Part shown: positions 8,930-18,262 of the stretch, in pieces
How positions within the stretch are numbered: the first letter of the stretch is position 1
Layout: every line of letters begins with the position of its first letter
Source of the DNA: an uncultured Bacilli bacterium
Lineage (GTDB): Bacteria > Bacillota_I > Bacilli_A > RF39 > UBA660
DNA length: 64,000 nucleotides
Assembly: GCA_910584085.1 (NCBI GenBank)
Contig: CAJTZY010000001.1
Span: 140,678 to 204,677, forward strand
Reading direction: 5' to 3'
Notes under the pieces: generated by a model
What the model saw: only the letters and a program-made list of their open reading frames with translations
Database searches by the model: none
Told to the model about the DNA's origin: nothing
Position numbers and translations under genes: made by a program

Positions 8930-10024
8930 ATGGAAGATAACAATGTTATATTTTTATTTAATAAAAATAAATTAATAAATAATTTTATTGAGTATAATAA
9001 ATTAGGTGTTATATATTATCCTTTAAAGACTAATTCTAATAAGTTTTTAATACAAGAAATTAATAAATTAATAGATAAGCATGGCGGAGGATTTTTAATT
9101 AGTAATATTGATCATTTTAATAAATTAAAAAAAATTAATGTGGAATCTAGCAAAATTTGTCTTATAAATGTTTTATCTAGTAATCCATCAACGAAATATT
9201 TATATGATAATGGGGTTAGATTTTTCGTTTTTGATAATCTAGATTCTTTAAATAGTTTTGTCTCATATGCAGATTTGAAACAATGTAAAATTTCTATTAG
9301 AATAAATACAATGGAGGTTTTTAATGACACTTTAATGCATTTGGGGGCTAGTACTGACGAATGTACAGAAATGCTTAATTTATTAAATAATAAATGCAAA
9401 AAAGTTGGTGTAAGTTTTTACTTGCAAACTAAAATAAAAAATGAATTAAATGCAATGGGGAAAATGCTAAGTTATATAAATCATCATTTTAATAATTTTA
9501 ACTTAGATTTTATTAGTATTGCTGGAGTAAAGAAATATTCTGAACTAGATTATGAATATTTAAATAAAATAAAATTATCTATGAATTTGGATGAAATTAT
9601 TTTAGAACCTGGAAAATATTTAGTAGGAAATGCATTTGATATGTTAACAAAAGTGATAAGATTCAAAAAATTGAAAAATAAATCAATAGTAGTAATTAAG
9701 AATGGAATATATAGTGGTTTATTAGATGTACTGCTGTATAATGAAAAATTTAAAATTTATTTTAAATCACAAAATAACAATTATATCGAATTTAGTTATA
9801 ACAAGGACACTAATCATAATTATGAAATATATATGTGTGGTGGTTCTTCCGATAGTGGCGATGTAATAGGTATAATGTATATTAATGAAAAATATAAAGA
9901 TGAAATTAAGGTTGGAACAGAAATATTAATTAAAGATATAGGTTCCTATTTTGAAGAATTTTTTATGCCATATGGTGGGGATATTAATAAAATTTATATG
10001 GAGGTTGATAAATATGAAGTTTAA
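8930..10024 (+). CDS. PLP-dependent fold-type III decarboxylase-like protein
   Basis: The 364-residue protein resembles diaminopimelate/ornithine decarboxylases. YYPLKTNSNK holds the candidate Schiff-base lysine, HGGGFLIS follows as in the barrel, EPGKYLVG matches the Glu-Pro-Gly-Arg phosphate motif with Lys for Arg, GGSSDSGDVIG stands where the active-site Cys-x-Ser-x-Asp normally is, and IKDIGSYFEEF matches the C-terminal Gly-Ala-Tyr segment. The usual Cys is replaced, so activity and substrate are uncertain. The ATG at 8930 is chosen because GGTGGT lies just before it; 8915 is an alternative. It is the first gene of the cluster and overlaps the next by 11 bases. Confidence 0.75.
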   Translation: MEDNNVIFLFNKNKLINNFIEYNKLGVIYYPLKTNSNKFLIQEINKLIDKHGGGFLISNIDHFNKLKKINVESSKICLINVLSSNPSTKYLYDNGVRFFVFDNLDSLNSFVSYADLKQCKISIRINTMEVFNDTLMHLGASTDECTEMLNLLNNKCKKVGVSFYLQTKIKNELNAMGKMLSYINHHFNNFNLDFISIAGVKKYSELDYEYLNKIKLSMNLDEIILEPGKYLVGNAFDMLTKVIRFKKLKNKSIVVIKNGIYSGLLDVLLYNEKFKIYFKSQNNNYIEFSYNKDTNHNYEIYMCGGSSDSGDVIGIMYINEKYKDEIKVGTEILIKDIGSYFEEFFMPYGGDINKIYMEVDKYEV

Positions 10025-10889
10025 AATGTTTAGTGTTGTGGTTGGTAGTGAAGCCTGTATAGCAAAATGTCCATTCTGTGTTTCCTGTGAAACTCCAAAT
10101 AAGGAAAATTTAAAAAGTTGTGAAATTAATTTTAGAAATTTAAAAATTGCAGCAAACTTGGCGAATAGAAGTAATGTTGATACTGTTATGCTTACTAGTA
10201 GAGGTGAACCTTTATTGTTTCCAGATCAAATAACAGATTATTTACATAATTTGAAAGAATTTAATTTTCCATTTATCGAATTGCAAACAAATGGTATTCT
10301 ATTACAAAAAAATAAAGATAAATATGATAAATATTTAAGGGCATGGTACGATGAAGGACTTACTACTATAACAATATCAGTGGTTAGTCATAGACCAGAA
10401 CTAAATAGAAAAAATTATATGCAAGATAATTCTAATTACATTGATTTACCAAAATTAATTGATTATTTGCATGAATTAAAGTTTTGTGTAAGATTAACTT
10501 GTGTATGTTGCAAAAATATAATGGATAACAGCAATGAAGTTCAAGAATTTATTAAGTTTGCAAAAGAGAATAAAGTTGAACAAGTTACACTAAGACCAGT
10601 AAATGATGAGTATAGACGTGAATCTGCTAGATTGTGGATTTTAGAAAATAAACTTACTGATGAAAATAAGAAAGATATTAAAGAGTATTTAGAATCAAAT
10701 GGAACAAAACTATTGGAATTAGAAAGAATTGGTACCATTTATGATGTTGATGGACAAAATGTATTATTTTCTTTGCCACTAACTAAGTATACACGTGATA
10801 CTAATCCAGAAAACTTAAGAAACCTAATTTTCTTTCAAGATGGTCATATTAGATATGAGTGGGAAATGGAAGGAGGAATACTTTTATGA
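10014..10889 (+). CDS. Radical SAM protein
   Basis: The 291-residue protein has the [4Fe-4S]-binding CIAKCPFC motif (Cys15, 19, 22), a Gly-Glu-Pro-like SRGEP strand for SAM binding, and a normal-length partial TIM barrel (ELQTNGI, VEQVTLRPVND). It should cleave SAM to a 5'-deoxyadenosyl radical. No SPASM or B12 domain is seen. The start at 10014 is preferred because GGAGGT precedes it by 8 bases; an in-frame ATG at 9951 lies inside the decarboxylase gene with no site. The end overlaps the next start by 4 bases (ATGA), so translation is coupled. Confidence 0.88.
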   Translation: MKFKMFSVVVGSEACIAKCPFCVSCETPNKENLKSCEINFRNLKIAANLANRSNVDTVMLTSRGEPLLFPDQITDYLHNLKEFNFPFIELQTNGILLQKNKDKYDKYLRAWYDEGLTTITISVVSHRPELNRKNYMQDNSNYIDLPKLIDYLHELKFCVRLTCVCCKNIMDNSNEVQEFIKFAKENKVEQVTLRPVNDEYRRESARLWILENKLTDENKKDIKEYLESNGTKLLELERIGTIYDVDGQNVLFSLPLTKYTRDTNPENLRNLIFFQDGHIRYEWEMEGGILL

Positions 10890-11881
10890 AAGTGTATAAT
10901 GAAAAAAGTGATAAACCAATTAGCACTTCGCTATTAAATATTATAGACGAGATTAGAAATAAAAAGAATTTTGATCCAAAGGATTATGTAGAACAAAAAA
11001 CAAAATTATTAAATAGTTATATGAGTAAATTTAACTTAAAATCCTGTGTAGTAGCAGTAAGTGGTGGAATTGATTCAGCAGTTGTACTAGGAATCGTGAA
11101 TTATGCCTATAGACAGGAAAATTCACCTATAAAAAAGGTTATTCCATTATTACTCCCTATTACTAAATCAACTGGTGTTACAAATCAAGAGGAGGCAACT
11201 AAACGTGGAGAAGAATTATGTAATAAACTAAATTTAAAATCTTATATTGTCGATCTATCAAGAATTAATACAGATATTAGAAATGATTTAGAAAGTGTGT
11301 TAAAAATTACAGGCGATGATTGGGCAATAGGACAGTTAGGGCCATATAGTAGAACACCTATTTTGTATTATACGACAAGTTTGTTATGCCAAGAGGGATT
11401 TAATGCAATAATTTGTGGTACTACAAATAAAGATGAAGGAACATATTTAGGTTATATTGGTAAAGCATCAGATGGAATGGTGGATGTTCAGATTATTTCA
11501 GATATTCATAAATCAGAAGTTTACAAAGTTGGTGAATATTTAAATATACCAGAATCTATTATGCAGGTAACTCCAAGTGGTGATATGTATGATAATCGAA
11601 CTGACGAAGTTGTATTTGGGGCACCTTATGATTTTGTAGAGCTATATTTAAATTATTTAAATTTTACTGACGAAAAACAAAAAGAATTATTGAGCTTATT
11701 AGATAAAGAAGCAAAAGAACAATTTGAATTTTATGCTAATAATTTAGAAAATTTACATAGATACAATTTACATAAATATATGGGCTGTTCACCCGCTATT
11801 CATTTAGATTTATGGGATAGTTCAGTAAAAAATGGATGGGAAGGATACTATGATAGATTACAAAAAATAATGAAAGATTAA
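10886..11881 (+). CDS. NAD synthetase-like ATP-pyrophosphatase
   Basis: The 331-residue protein carries the P-loop SGGIDSA (residues 59-65), and the NadE-type motifs CGTTNKDEGTYLGY, SDIHKSEVYKVGEYL and TPSGDMYDNRTDEV. NadE adenylates the carboxylate of nicotinic acid adenine dinucleotide and amidates it with ammonia. There is no glutaminase domain, so it would be the ammonia-dependent type. Placement inside a radical-SAM cluster, next to a NadD-like fusion, suggests either a dedicated NAD supply or, as inference, amidation of a related dinucleotide. AGGAGG lies 9 bases before the ATG. Confidence 0.85.
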   Translation: MKVYNEKSDKPISTSLLNIIDEIRNKKNFDPKDYVEQKTKLLNSYMSKFNLKSCVVAVSGGIDSAVVLGIVNYAYRQENSPIKKVIPLLLPITKSTGVTNQEEATKRGEELCNKLNLKSYIVDLSRINTDIRNDLESVLKITGDDWAIGQLGPYSRTPILYYTTSLLCQEGFNAIICGTTNKDEGTYLGYIGKASDGMVDVQIISDIHKSEVYKVGEYLNIPESIMQVTPSGDMYDNRTDEVVFGAPYDFVELYLNYLNFTDEKQKELLSLLDKEAKEQFEFYANNLENLHRYNLHKYMGCSPAIHLDLWDSSVKNGWEGYYDRLQKIMKD

Positions 11882-11900
11882 AAGAAAGGAATTTTATTCT

Positions 11901-14018
11901 ATGGTAAAATTATTATGGAAAGAATTAAAATTAGACGAAAAATTCAAACATACTGATGTAGACGTTGCATATAAAAACTTAAAGAATAAAACTCCCAGAT
12001 CAACATTTGCTTGGAAAGTTTTAAGAGATAAGTATTATTCAGAAATATACAGAGAATATAAAGATGAAGATTTACTTATTAGAGCAGGATTTGTACCTGA
12101 TCCGTTTACAATAGAAGAAATTGATTATTATAATATAAATTTATTAACAACACCTTTTGATAAACTTAAAGGAAATGTTAGTGATTTAGAAAATCCTATT
12201 GTTTTATTATCAACTGGTGGCTTTTATCCTATTCATGATGGGCATATTCAAATGATGGAGTATGCAAAGGAAATATTACAAAGGGACGGATATGATGTCA
12301 TAGGTGGATATTTATCTCTTTCGCATGATGATTATATATCTACAAAACCATACTATATAAGCAATCAGTATGAAAGAATTAATGAGGGAAGAGAAAAACT
12401 TAAGAACAATGATTGGTTAATGATTGATCCCTGGGAATCTATATATGTGCGAGCACCCATAAATTTTACAGATGTCATAGAAAGATTACAAGAATATTTG
12501 CAAAAATATATTGATAAGAGGATTAAGGTTGCCTATGTATTTGGTGGAGATAATGCGGAATTTATGTACTGCTTTAAAAAAGATGGAATTGCAGTATGCC
12601 TAAATAGAGAAGGCTCTAATAAAGTGTTTAATGAAACAAAAAAAATTAAAAATGATAATATGTATTTTATAGATAATTCTACTCCATCATCGTTACTTTC
12701 TTCAAGATATATTAGGCAGAAACAATTAAAGGAACTTATTTCATACAAAGATGTTGGAAATTATTTAATTAGAAATGAATCATTGTTACCGCTATCTAAT
12801 TTAATTAAAAGAGGTAATAAAGAATTATTACAACAATTACAAGAAGAATTTTTAAATAAATTTATGAGATTATTAAGTAATTGTTTTGATAATAAGATAT
12901 TTATAAAAGTTATTAATATGGAATTTCAATTAAAAGATGCTTATAATTATTTACAAAAACAAAATACAATTAACTTAGATAGTTATTTCAGAGGGACTTA
13001 TAATCTAGAGGTCTCAAGATTGTTTGGTGTTAGTTCATATCAGGATAAATATATAAAATTAATTGGTAGATTAGGGCATGAAACAATTAAAGAACAAGTA
13101 AGAAAAATTAAGAGTGGTAGTTATATATTAGTTGACGATGATTCAGTTACTGGTAGAACTTTAAATAGTATTAGAGAGAAATTGCCAACTGATGTATTAA
13201 TAAAAGAAACATACCTATTAGCAAATTCAATTAATGAAAAAGTTTTTGATGTAGTTGACTTAAGAGACTTTATAGTTGGTACAAAAAATAGTGGTTTAGT
13301 TGTAAAACTACCAAATGGAATGTATACAAGAGCCCCTTATGTTATGCCTTATGTAAATTTAACCACTAGGGCAAGTATCCCACCAAGTAAAGAACGTGAT
13401 TTTTCAATAGCGATTTGGAAGATAAATAAAGAATTTTATCAACAATATGATGTTAATTTAAAATTGAAAGATGCAGATTCAAACTTTATAACATTAATGA
13501 ATTATGTAGGATTTAGTAATGAAGATAAAATGGTAGATATTTGTGAATGGCATATTAGTAAACTGTCAAATGATAGATTTAGAACTGTTAAATATACTGA
13601 TAAATTTAGAAATAAAATAATAGATTTTTTGAAAAGTGTCGCCATTGATGAATTTGGATTTAAAGAGTGGAAAGATTACTTGGAAAATAAATCTTTTGAA
13701 CCTTATAAAAGCGATAGTTCAGAATTTTTAATAGTATTTGATAATGAAAATAATATTATCGCAACTATTGGTGCATTAAAAGTTGATGATGAAACAATTA
13801 AGTTAAATAGCTTTTACGTAAAAAAAGATTATAGATATCATAAAATAGGAACTAAATTGTATAATGAAATAATAAAATTTTCAAAAGAAATGGATTATAA
13901 ATATATGATATTATGCACTTATGATAGATATGATATAGCGACTAAATTTTATCAAAAACAAGGCTTTAAAATATATAAAAATGATGAATTAGAAAGATGG
14001 TATAAGAAGGAATTGTAG
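11901..14018 (+). CDS. Nucleotidyltransferase - phosphoribosyltransferase - GNAT fusion
   Basis: Three domains are visible in 705 residues. Residues ~95-280 are a NadD/NMNAT-like nucleotidyltransferase with GGFYPIHDGH (106-115) and SSRYIR (267-272), the two ATP-binding signatures of that family. Residues ~290-500 include VDDDSVTGRT (411-420), a PRPP-binding loop of type I phosphoribosyltransferases. Residues ~610-705 form a GNAT acetyltransferase (FYVKKDYRYHKIGTKLYNE, then FYQKQGFKIY). The N-terminal 90 residues are unassigned. The order suggests attachment of a base to PRPP and then adenylylation, that is, synthesis of an NAD-like dinucleotide. The substrates are inference. It lies 19 bases after the NadE-like gene. 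Confidence 0.8.
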   Translation: MVKLLWKELKLDEKFKHTDVDVAYKNLKNKTPRSTFAWKVLRDKYYSEIYREYKDEDLLIRAGFVPDPFTIEEIDYYNINLLTTPFDKLKGNVSDLENPIVLLSTGGFYPIHDGHIQMMEYAKEILQRDGYDVIGGYLSLSHDDYISTKPYYISNQYERINEGREKLKNNDWLMIDPWESIYVRAPINFTDVIERLQEYLQKYIDKRIKVAYVFGGDNAEFMYCFKKDGIAVCLNREGSNKVFNETKKIKNDNMYFIDNSTPSSLLSSRYIRQKQLKELISYKDVGNYLIRNESLLPLSNLIKRGNKELLQQLQEEFLNKFMRLLSNCFDNKIFIKVINMEFQLKDAYNYLQKQNTINLDSYFRGTYNLEVSRLFGVSSYQDKYIKLIGRLGHETIKEQVRKIKSGSYILVDDDSVTGRTLNSIREKLPTDVLIKETYLLANSINEKVFDVVDLRDFIVGTKNSGLVVKLPNGMYTRAPYVMPYVNLTTRASIPPSKERDFSIAIWKINKEFYQQYDVNLKLKDADSNFITLMNYVGFSNEDKMVDICEWHISKLSNDRFRTVKYTDKFRNKIIDFLKSVAIDEFGFKEWKDYLENKSFEPYKSDSSEFLIVFDNENNIIATIGALKVDDETIKLNSFYVKKDYRYHKIGTKLYNEIIKFSKEMDYKYMILCTYDRYDIATKFYQKQGFKIYKNDELERWYKKEL

Positions 14019-14025
14019 TGATGTT

Positions 14026-15135
14026 ATGTTAGAAGAAGAAATTATAAAAAACTTTATATCTATAACTGATAAAAATTCAGATCCAACTATTGGAAAATAT
14101 TCTTCAAAGAAAAATAGTTTTTATGAAGATATTAAAAAATGGCAGTCTGATAAAAAAATAAGTGAATTAAATATTAAGCCTATTCAATTTACATTTGAAA
14201 TAACAAATAAGTGTAATTGCAATTGTAAAGATTGTGGAATGGCTGCTAATAGAATAGATACCATAAGAACAGTTATAGAAGAGTATGAATTAAATAAAAT
14301 TGTTGATGATTTAAATAAAATTGGTATTCCTGCTATTGCGATAACAGGAGGAGAACCATTTTTAGAATTTAATAAAATGTGTTCTATGATTAACTATTCA
14401 CAAGAAAAAGTTGATATTATTAAAATAATATCAAATGGTTTTTGGGGTAAAAACGCAGAATATTATTTTAAAAAACTTGAAGAAAATGGATTATTTAAAA
14501 ATAAATTTTTTGTACCATCCCTACAAATTTCAATAGGTGAGCAAACAGTCCCACTTGAATATATTTGCAATATTATTAAATATGTATCTGATCATTATGA
14601 TGTAAATGAATTAAATATGGGTATCATTCATACTAGAGAATCAAATTTAGAAGTATCAAAATTGATGCAGTTATACAAAAAATACATTGAGAAATTTGGA
14701 GAATTTCCTAAAAATAGAGTTTATTTAACCGATTCTTATTATGTTAATTCAAACCCAGTGGCAACTGAAAAAATTAATGTTGCAACCGAATCTGTGTACA
14801 ATGAAATTGCTCTATGTGATAATAAGTTTTGCCAAGAAATAGGTACATTTGTTAGTCCAAAAATATTTATGAAATGTAATGGTGACTGCTATCCATGTGA
14901 AGTATTTAATTTACATCAAGACATGTATTTGGGGAATTATTTTAAGGATGGACTTAATACTATTTTACAAAATTATAATACAAATAAATATATTAGATTT
15001 ATAAAAGATTATGGAACTATTGGATTTAGAGATGTTATTCCAAGAAAAGTATTAGAAAGTGAGCAATGCGAAACCCCTTGTTATGCTTGTGAATATTGTA
15101 TTAAATTTTGTGAAGAAAATAAGTTAATAAGGTGA
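14026..15135 (+). CDS. Radical SAM protein with cysteine-rich SPASM-like C-terminus
   Basis: The 369-residue protein has CNCNCKDC (Cys63, 67, 70) for the radical-SAM cluster and TGGEPFL for SAM binding. A C-terminal cysteine group (CNGDCYPCEVFN, then CETPCYACEYCIKFC) resembles the auxiliary cluster site of SPASM or twitch proteins. Such enzymes often modify peptides, which fits the small proteins in this cluster. The segment KFFVPSLQISIGEQT is typical of this subgroup's barrel. It starts 7 bases after the fusion gene and ends 4 bases before the SelO-like gene. Confidence 0.85.
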   Translation: MLEEEIIKNFISITDKNSDPTIGKYSSKKNSFYEDIKKWQSDKKISELNIKPIQFTFEITNKCNCNCKDCGMAANRIDTIRTVIEEYELNKIVDDLNKIGIPAIAITGGEPFLEFNKMCSMINYSQEKVDIIKIISNGFWGKNAEYYFKKLEENGLFKNKFFVPSLQISIGEQTVPLEYICNIIKYVSDHYDVNELNMGIIHTRESNLEVSKLMQLYKKYIEKFGEFPKNRVYLTDSYYVNSNPVATEKINVATESVYNEIALCDNKFCQEIGTFVSPKIFMKCNGDCYPCEVFNLHQDMYLGNYFKDGLNTILQNYNTNKYIRFIKDYGTIGFRDVIPRKVLESEQCETPCYACEYCIKFCEENKLIR

Positions 15136-15139
15136 TAAT

Positions 15140-16996
15140 ATGGGAGTTATAGATAAAAAATCAAATTTAACAAAATATTTTTTAGAAGATAATTTTGTTG
15201 AACAACAAGTATATAAATCAAATAAAAAATTTATACCTTTATATATAAATACTAAATTATATGAGGAAATATTTAATGTTAAATATGATGAACAAAGCGC
15301 ATTTGAAAATATCAGTGAAATTTTTTCTATTACACTTGATAAAGAAAAATCTAATAATGAATTATTAGGAAAGGGTTATGCAGATAAACAAGAAGATCCA
15401 ATGGGAATATCATTAAGTGGAAATCAGGGATCAGGTAGGTCATATTTTTATGGTGAGTGTTTCAATATAAAAGGGGATAAAACCACTTTGGCAACTTCTC
15501 CTAAAGAAACTTACAGTAATGGTAAATTTTGCCTAGCTGCAGCAATGAAAGAAACCATTATTAGTAATATATTATCGCATGAATTAACTATTCCAACATT
15601 TGAAACATTGGCAATACTTGATACTACCGATAATTTTGAATTTGTAAGTGAATACTTAGATATGGATGACAATATAAAAGAAGAAAAATATATATTACCT
15701 AGTGTTATAGAGATTAGAGTTAATAAAGATAAAGAACTTTATAGAATAAGTAATGCATTTATTAATAAGGATAAATTTTCCTTTGAGCAATTAAACCAAC
15801 TATCAGATAAATTGGCTCTTTTGGAAGCAGAAAAATTTATAAAAAGATTTTTGCATGGATCTTGGTCTGTTGGAAACATTTCTATAAATGCCAATTTAAT
15901 AGATTTTGATACAGGAGCTTTTGTAAAAGGAAGAAATCCACAATATTCAAACACAAATAAATATAAATCTAATTACTTTGGGTATGAAATTTTGGGTAGT
16001 AAAATGATATTAAAACTTTTATATGAAAATAGTTTAGATAGTAAAGGGTATTCCTTTGAAGAACTAGAAAAAAATATAGATATTAAATATAATAGATATT
16101 TAAAAATTGAATTTTGCAAAATACTTGGTTTAGAGTATGAATCTAATTATTTTGAATTTAAAGAGATAATTGATGAATTATTTGAGAAGTTTCTTGACTT
16201 ATCAAAAAAATTTATACCAAATTACTATGATTTAAATGTTTCGGGTGAAAAATCCGATAACACGTTTATATATGATTTTTCAGCATTTTTTCAAAAATAT
16301 TTAATTAGTAGAAATAAGAATGGTGGAGATATACTATTAGGTGTTGACTTATTATTAAATAATGCAATTAAAGTAAACTATAAAAAGGTCGGTTTTATCA
16401 AAGGCAAAGTAGAAGAGTTTTTTAGTGAACATATATCACTATATGATGATCCAAACATATTAAATGAGGCAATTATATTCGTAAATTTATATAATAGATT
16501 ATTTGACATACTAGAAAAAAAATTAGATATAGAGAATATAATGTTTAAACAATATATTTTAAATATGAATAGAAATTATTTATATGGAAGTGAAGGTACT
16601 TACAGCAATATATCAAATTTATATGTAAATAAGAAAATAGATAATTTAACTTTAAATAAAATAATTAACAACCTGATTATTACAAATATTAGAAATTTTA
16701 GTGATTCAACCTTAGAATATCCTTGCAATTTGGATTTATGTGAAACATATTTATCATATATGGTAATATCTAAAGATTATTATTATTTTGTATTAATACC
16801 TTATACAGATTTTGAAATAAGATTTGCAAAATTGTGCATTGACAATGAAGAGTTTATGTTCAAACACAATATGGATGAAAATATACTTATAAGTGAAAAA
16901 ATACAATATAAGGGAATAAGTCAAATTATTAGTGCTGATATAAAAATACTAGTTAATGGTAAAAGTCATCTAAAAAAGTTGTTATTAGTTAATTAA
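15140..16996 (+). CDS. SelO-like pseudokinase (possible AMP transferase)
   Basis: I read this 618-residue protein as a divergent SelO/YdiU relative. The order matches: FYGECFNIKGDK; then AAAMKETIISNILSHELTIP with Glu138 in the place of the SelO glutamate; then LHGSWSVGNISINANLIDFD, in which Asn246 and Asp255 have the same 9-residue spacing as the catalytic Asn and Asp of SelO; then a substrate-loop-like NPQYSNTN. SelO transfers AMP from ATP to protein hydroxyls. The ATP-contacting Lys of SelO seems to be Ala118 here, with Lys122 four residues on. The last ~280 residues are unassigned. Its place beside dinucleotide-type enzymes and peptide-like genes suggests nucleotidylation, by inference. 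Confidence 0.6.
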   Translation: MGVIDKKSNLTKYFLEDNFVEQQVYKSNKKFIPLYINTKLYEEIFNVKYDEQSAFENISEIFSITLDKEKSNNELLGKGYADKQEDPMGISLSGNQGSGRSYFYGECFNIKGDKTTLATSPKETYSNGKFCLAAAMKETIISNILSHELTIPTFETLAILDTTDNFEFVSEYLDMDDNIKEEKYILPSVIEIRVNKDKELYRISNAFINKDKFSFEQLNQLSDKLALLEAEKFIKRFLHGSWSVGNISINANLIDFDTGAFVKGRNPQYSNTNKYKSNYFGYEILGSKMILKLLYENSLDSKGYSFEELEKNIDIKYNRYLKIEFCKILGLEYESNYFEFKEIIDELFEKFLDLSKKFIPNYYDLNVSGEKSDNTFIYDFSAFFQKYLISRNKNGGDILLGVDLLLNNAIKVNYKKVGFIKGKVEEFFSEHISLYDDPNILNEAIIFVNLYNRLFDILEKKLDIENIMFKQYILNMNRNYLYGSEGTYSNISNLYVNKKIDNLTLNKIINNLIITNIRNFSDSTLEYPCNLDLCETYLSYMVISKDYYYFVLIPYTDFEIRFAKLCIDNEEFMFKHNMDENILISEKIQYKGISQIISADIKILVNGKSHLKKLLLVN

Positions 16997-17082
16997 TTAA
17001 AAAAGTTGTTATAAATATATTGAAAAAAACAAATATTTATGATATATATATTATATAGTAAATAGATTGGAGGAGTTATATA

Positions 17083-17382
17083 ATGGGTGCATATGATAAT
17101 GTAAAAGGATCAAAAGAGGTTTTTCAAAGACAGTCAACTTTTTTTTCACCAATGAAGCGAGTTATTTCCTTATTAGAAGAATTAGATAGAAATCGTTTAA
17201 TAGTTGCAAAAAAAGAACAAGAGTTAGAAGAAGCAAAAAGAGATATGTATGAGGTAGAAAAAAGAGTTAAATCAGAACTAGCAGGTCTTGATCCAACTAC
17301 TATGGATTTATTCAGAGGAATATTATCACAACAAGAAGACAGTTTTTTAGATAAAAAAGGACCTGAAGGAAGGACTAGATAA
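17083..17382 (+). CDS. Small 99-residue protein, possible peptide substrate
   Basis: No family is recognised. The product has a short N-terminus (FQRQSTFFSPMKR near residues 14-26), a charged coiled-coil-like middle (residues ~30-65, Lys/Glu-rich heptads) and a polar C-terminus ending GPEGRTR. It lies 86 bases after the SelO-like gene with its own strong GGAGGAG site, TATA-rich sequence upstream, and a terminator just after its stop. A short, separately boosted gene among radical SAM enzymes is a usual sign of a modified-peptide precursor. That is inference, and a scaffold role is equally possible. Confidence 0.65.
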   Translation: MGAYDNVKGSKEVFQRQSTFFSPMKRVISLLEELDRNRLIVAKKEQELEEAKRDMYEVEKRVKSELAGLDPTTMDLFRGILSQQEDSFLDKKGPEGRTR

Positions 17383-17386
17383 TAAT

Positions 17387-17426
17387 AAAAGCATTTTTCC
17401 ATTATATTGGATAAACTGCTTTTTTA
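17387..17426 (+). terminator. Hairpin terminator inside the cluster
   Basis: AAAAGCA and TGCTTTT (17387-17393, 17418-17424) pair around an inner TCCA/TTGGA stem, followed by T residues. It separates the first nine-tenths of the early operon from the methyltransferase-like gene at 17443. Confidence 0.7.
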
Positions 17427-17442
17427 TTTCTAAATTATAAAT

Positions 17443-18213
17443 ATGAAAAAAAATTATAATATTGCAGATGAAGAATGGGAATGGTATATTGGACAGTTAT
17501 ACTACCAGTTAATTAAAAATCTTTATAAAAAAAATACAAAATGTGTTGTGGAATTAGCTCCTGGATTTAGACATAAAATTGCCGATGCACTAAAAGAATT
17601 TAATTATGATGGTGATATTTATGTGATTGATTATAGTGCTGACGTATTAGATTATGTTAAAAATAAATATAAAGAAATATTACCAAATGCAAATATTATT
17701 TGCATAAATAAAAAGTTTGAAGAAAGTTTAGAATTGATTCCAAAAAATATTGATTTATTCTTATCAAATCATAGTATTGATGATTTAATTATTTCAAGTT
17801 ACTCAAGTGAAGAATATAATAAAGATTCAAACAATGAATTGCTATATAACGATTTATTAATATTATGGGAGAAATTATATAATGACCCAGAATCAATAAC
17901 AAATATCACAGAAAAATTAGTACAAGCGTTTAATAATCTATTTAGTAAAAAGAAAATTGAACTTATAATAATGAGCCAATATAAAAGTAATTCATATTTT
18001 TTAGAAAAGTCAGGTCATATGGATAAAATTGTTGAGCAATGTTTTGAGAAAATAAAACAGCTAACTAATACAGATGATGAAATCATTAATGACTTATTGG
18101 ACTTTTATCCGTTTGGTAAAGATGATGAGAGGTATAATGGAAAATACCTTACTGATAATACTCAAAATGCTAAAAATTGGATTGCTGGTAGTTATAATAA
18201 AACTGATTATTAA
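17443..18213 (+). CDS. SAM-dependent methyltransferase-like protein
   Basis: The 256-residue protein has CVVELAPGFRHKIADAL followed by IYVIDYSADVLDYVKNKY, which occupy motif I and the acidic loop of a class I methyltransferase. Then come a run NANIICINKKFEES and FLSNHSIDDLII at motif IV. Motif I lacks the common Gly-x-Gly-x-Gly, so SAM binding is likely but not certain. The C-terminal half is helical and has no match I know. No ribosome binding site is clear before the ATG, which follows a terminator by 17 bases; translation may be weak. It may act with the preceding operon by partial readthrough. Confidence 0.6.
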   Translation: MKKNYNIADEEWEWYIGQLYYQLIKNLYKKNTKCVVELAPGFRHKIADALKEFNYDGDIYVIDYSADVLDYVKNKYKEILPNANIICINKKFEESLELIPKNIDLFLSNHSIDDLIISSYSSEEYNKDSNNELLYNDLLILWEKLYNDPESITNITEKLVQAFNNLFSKKKIELIIMSQYKSNSYFLEKSGHMDKIVEQCFEKIKQLTNTDDEIINDLLDFYPFGKDDERYNGKYLTDNTQNAKNWIAGSYNKTDY

Positions 18214-18262
18214 TTATAAATGAACTTATAAGGTATTTGACAAAAAATAATATTTGTATTCT

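Noticed and set aside
9112..9399. Reverse-strand open frames inside cluster genes (also around 15739, 17124 and 22208)
   Set aside because: They lie wholly within clear + strand genes, have no ribosome binding sites, and have biased low-complexity composition. They are shadows.
9951..10013. Upstream in-frame ATG of the first radical SAM gene
   Set aside because: It lacks a ribosome binding site and lies deep in the decarboxylase gene. The ATG at 10014 has GGAGGT at the right distance and starts just before the conserved strand.
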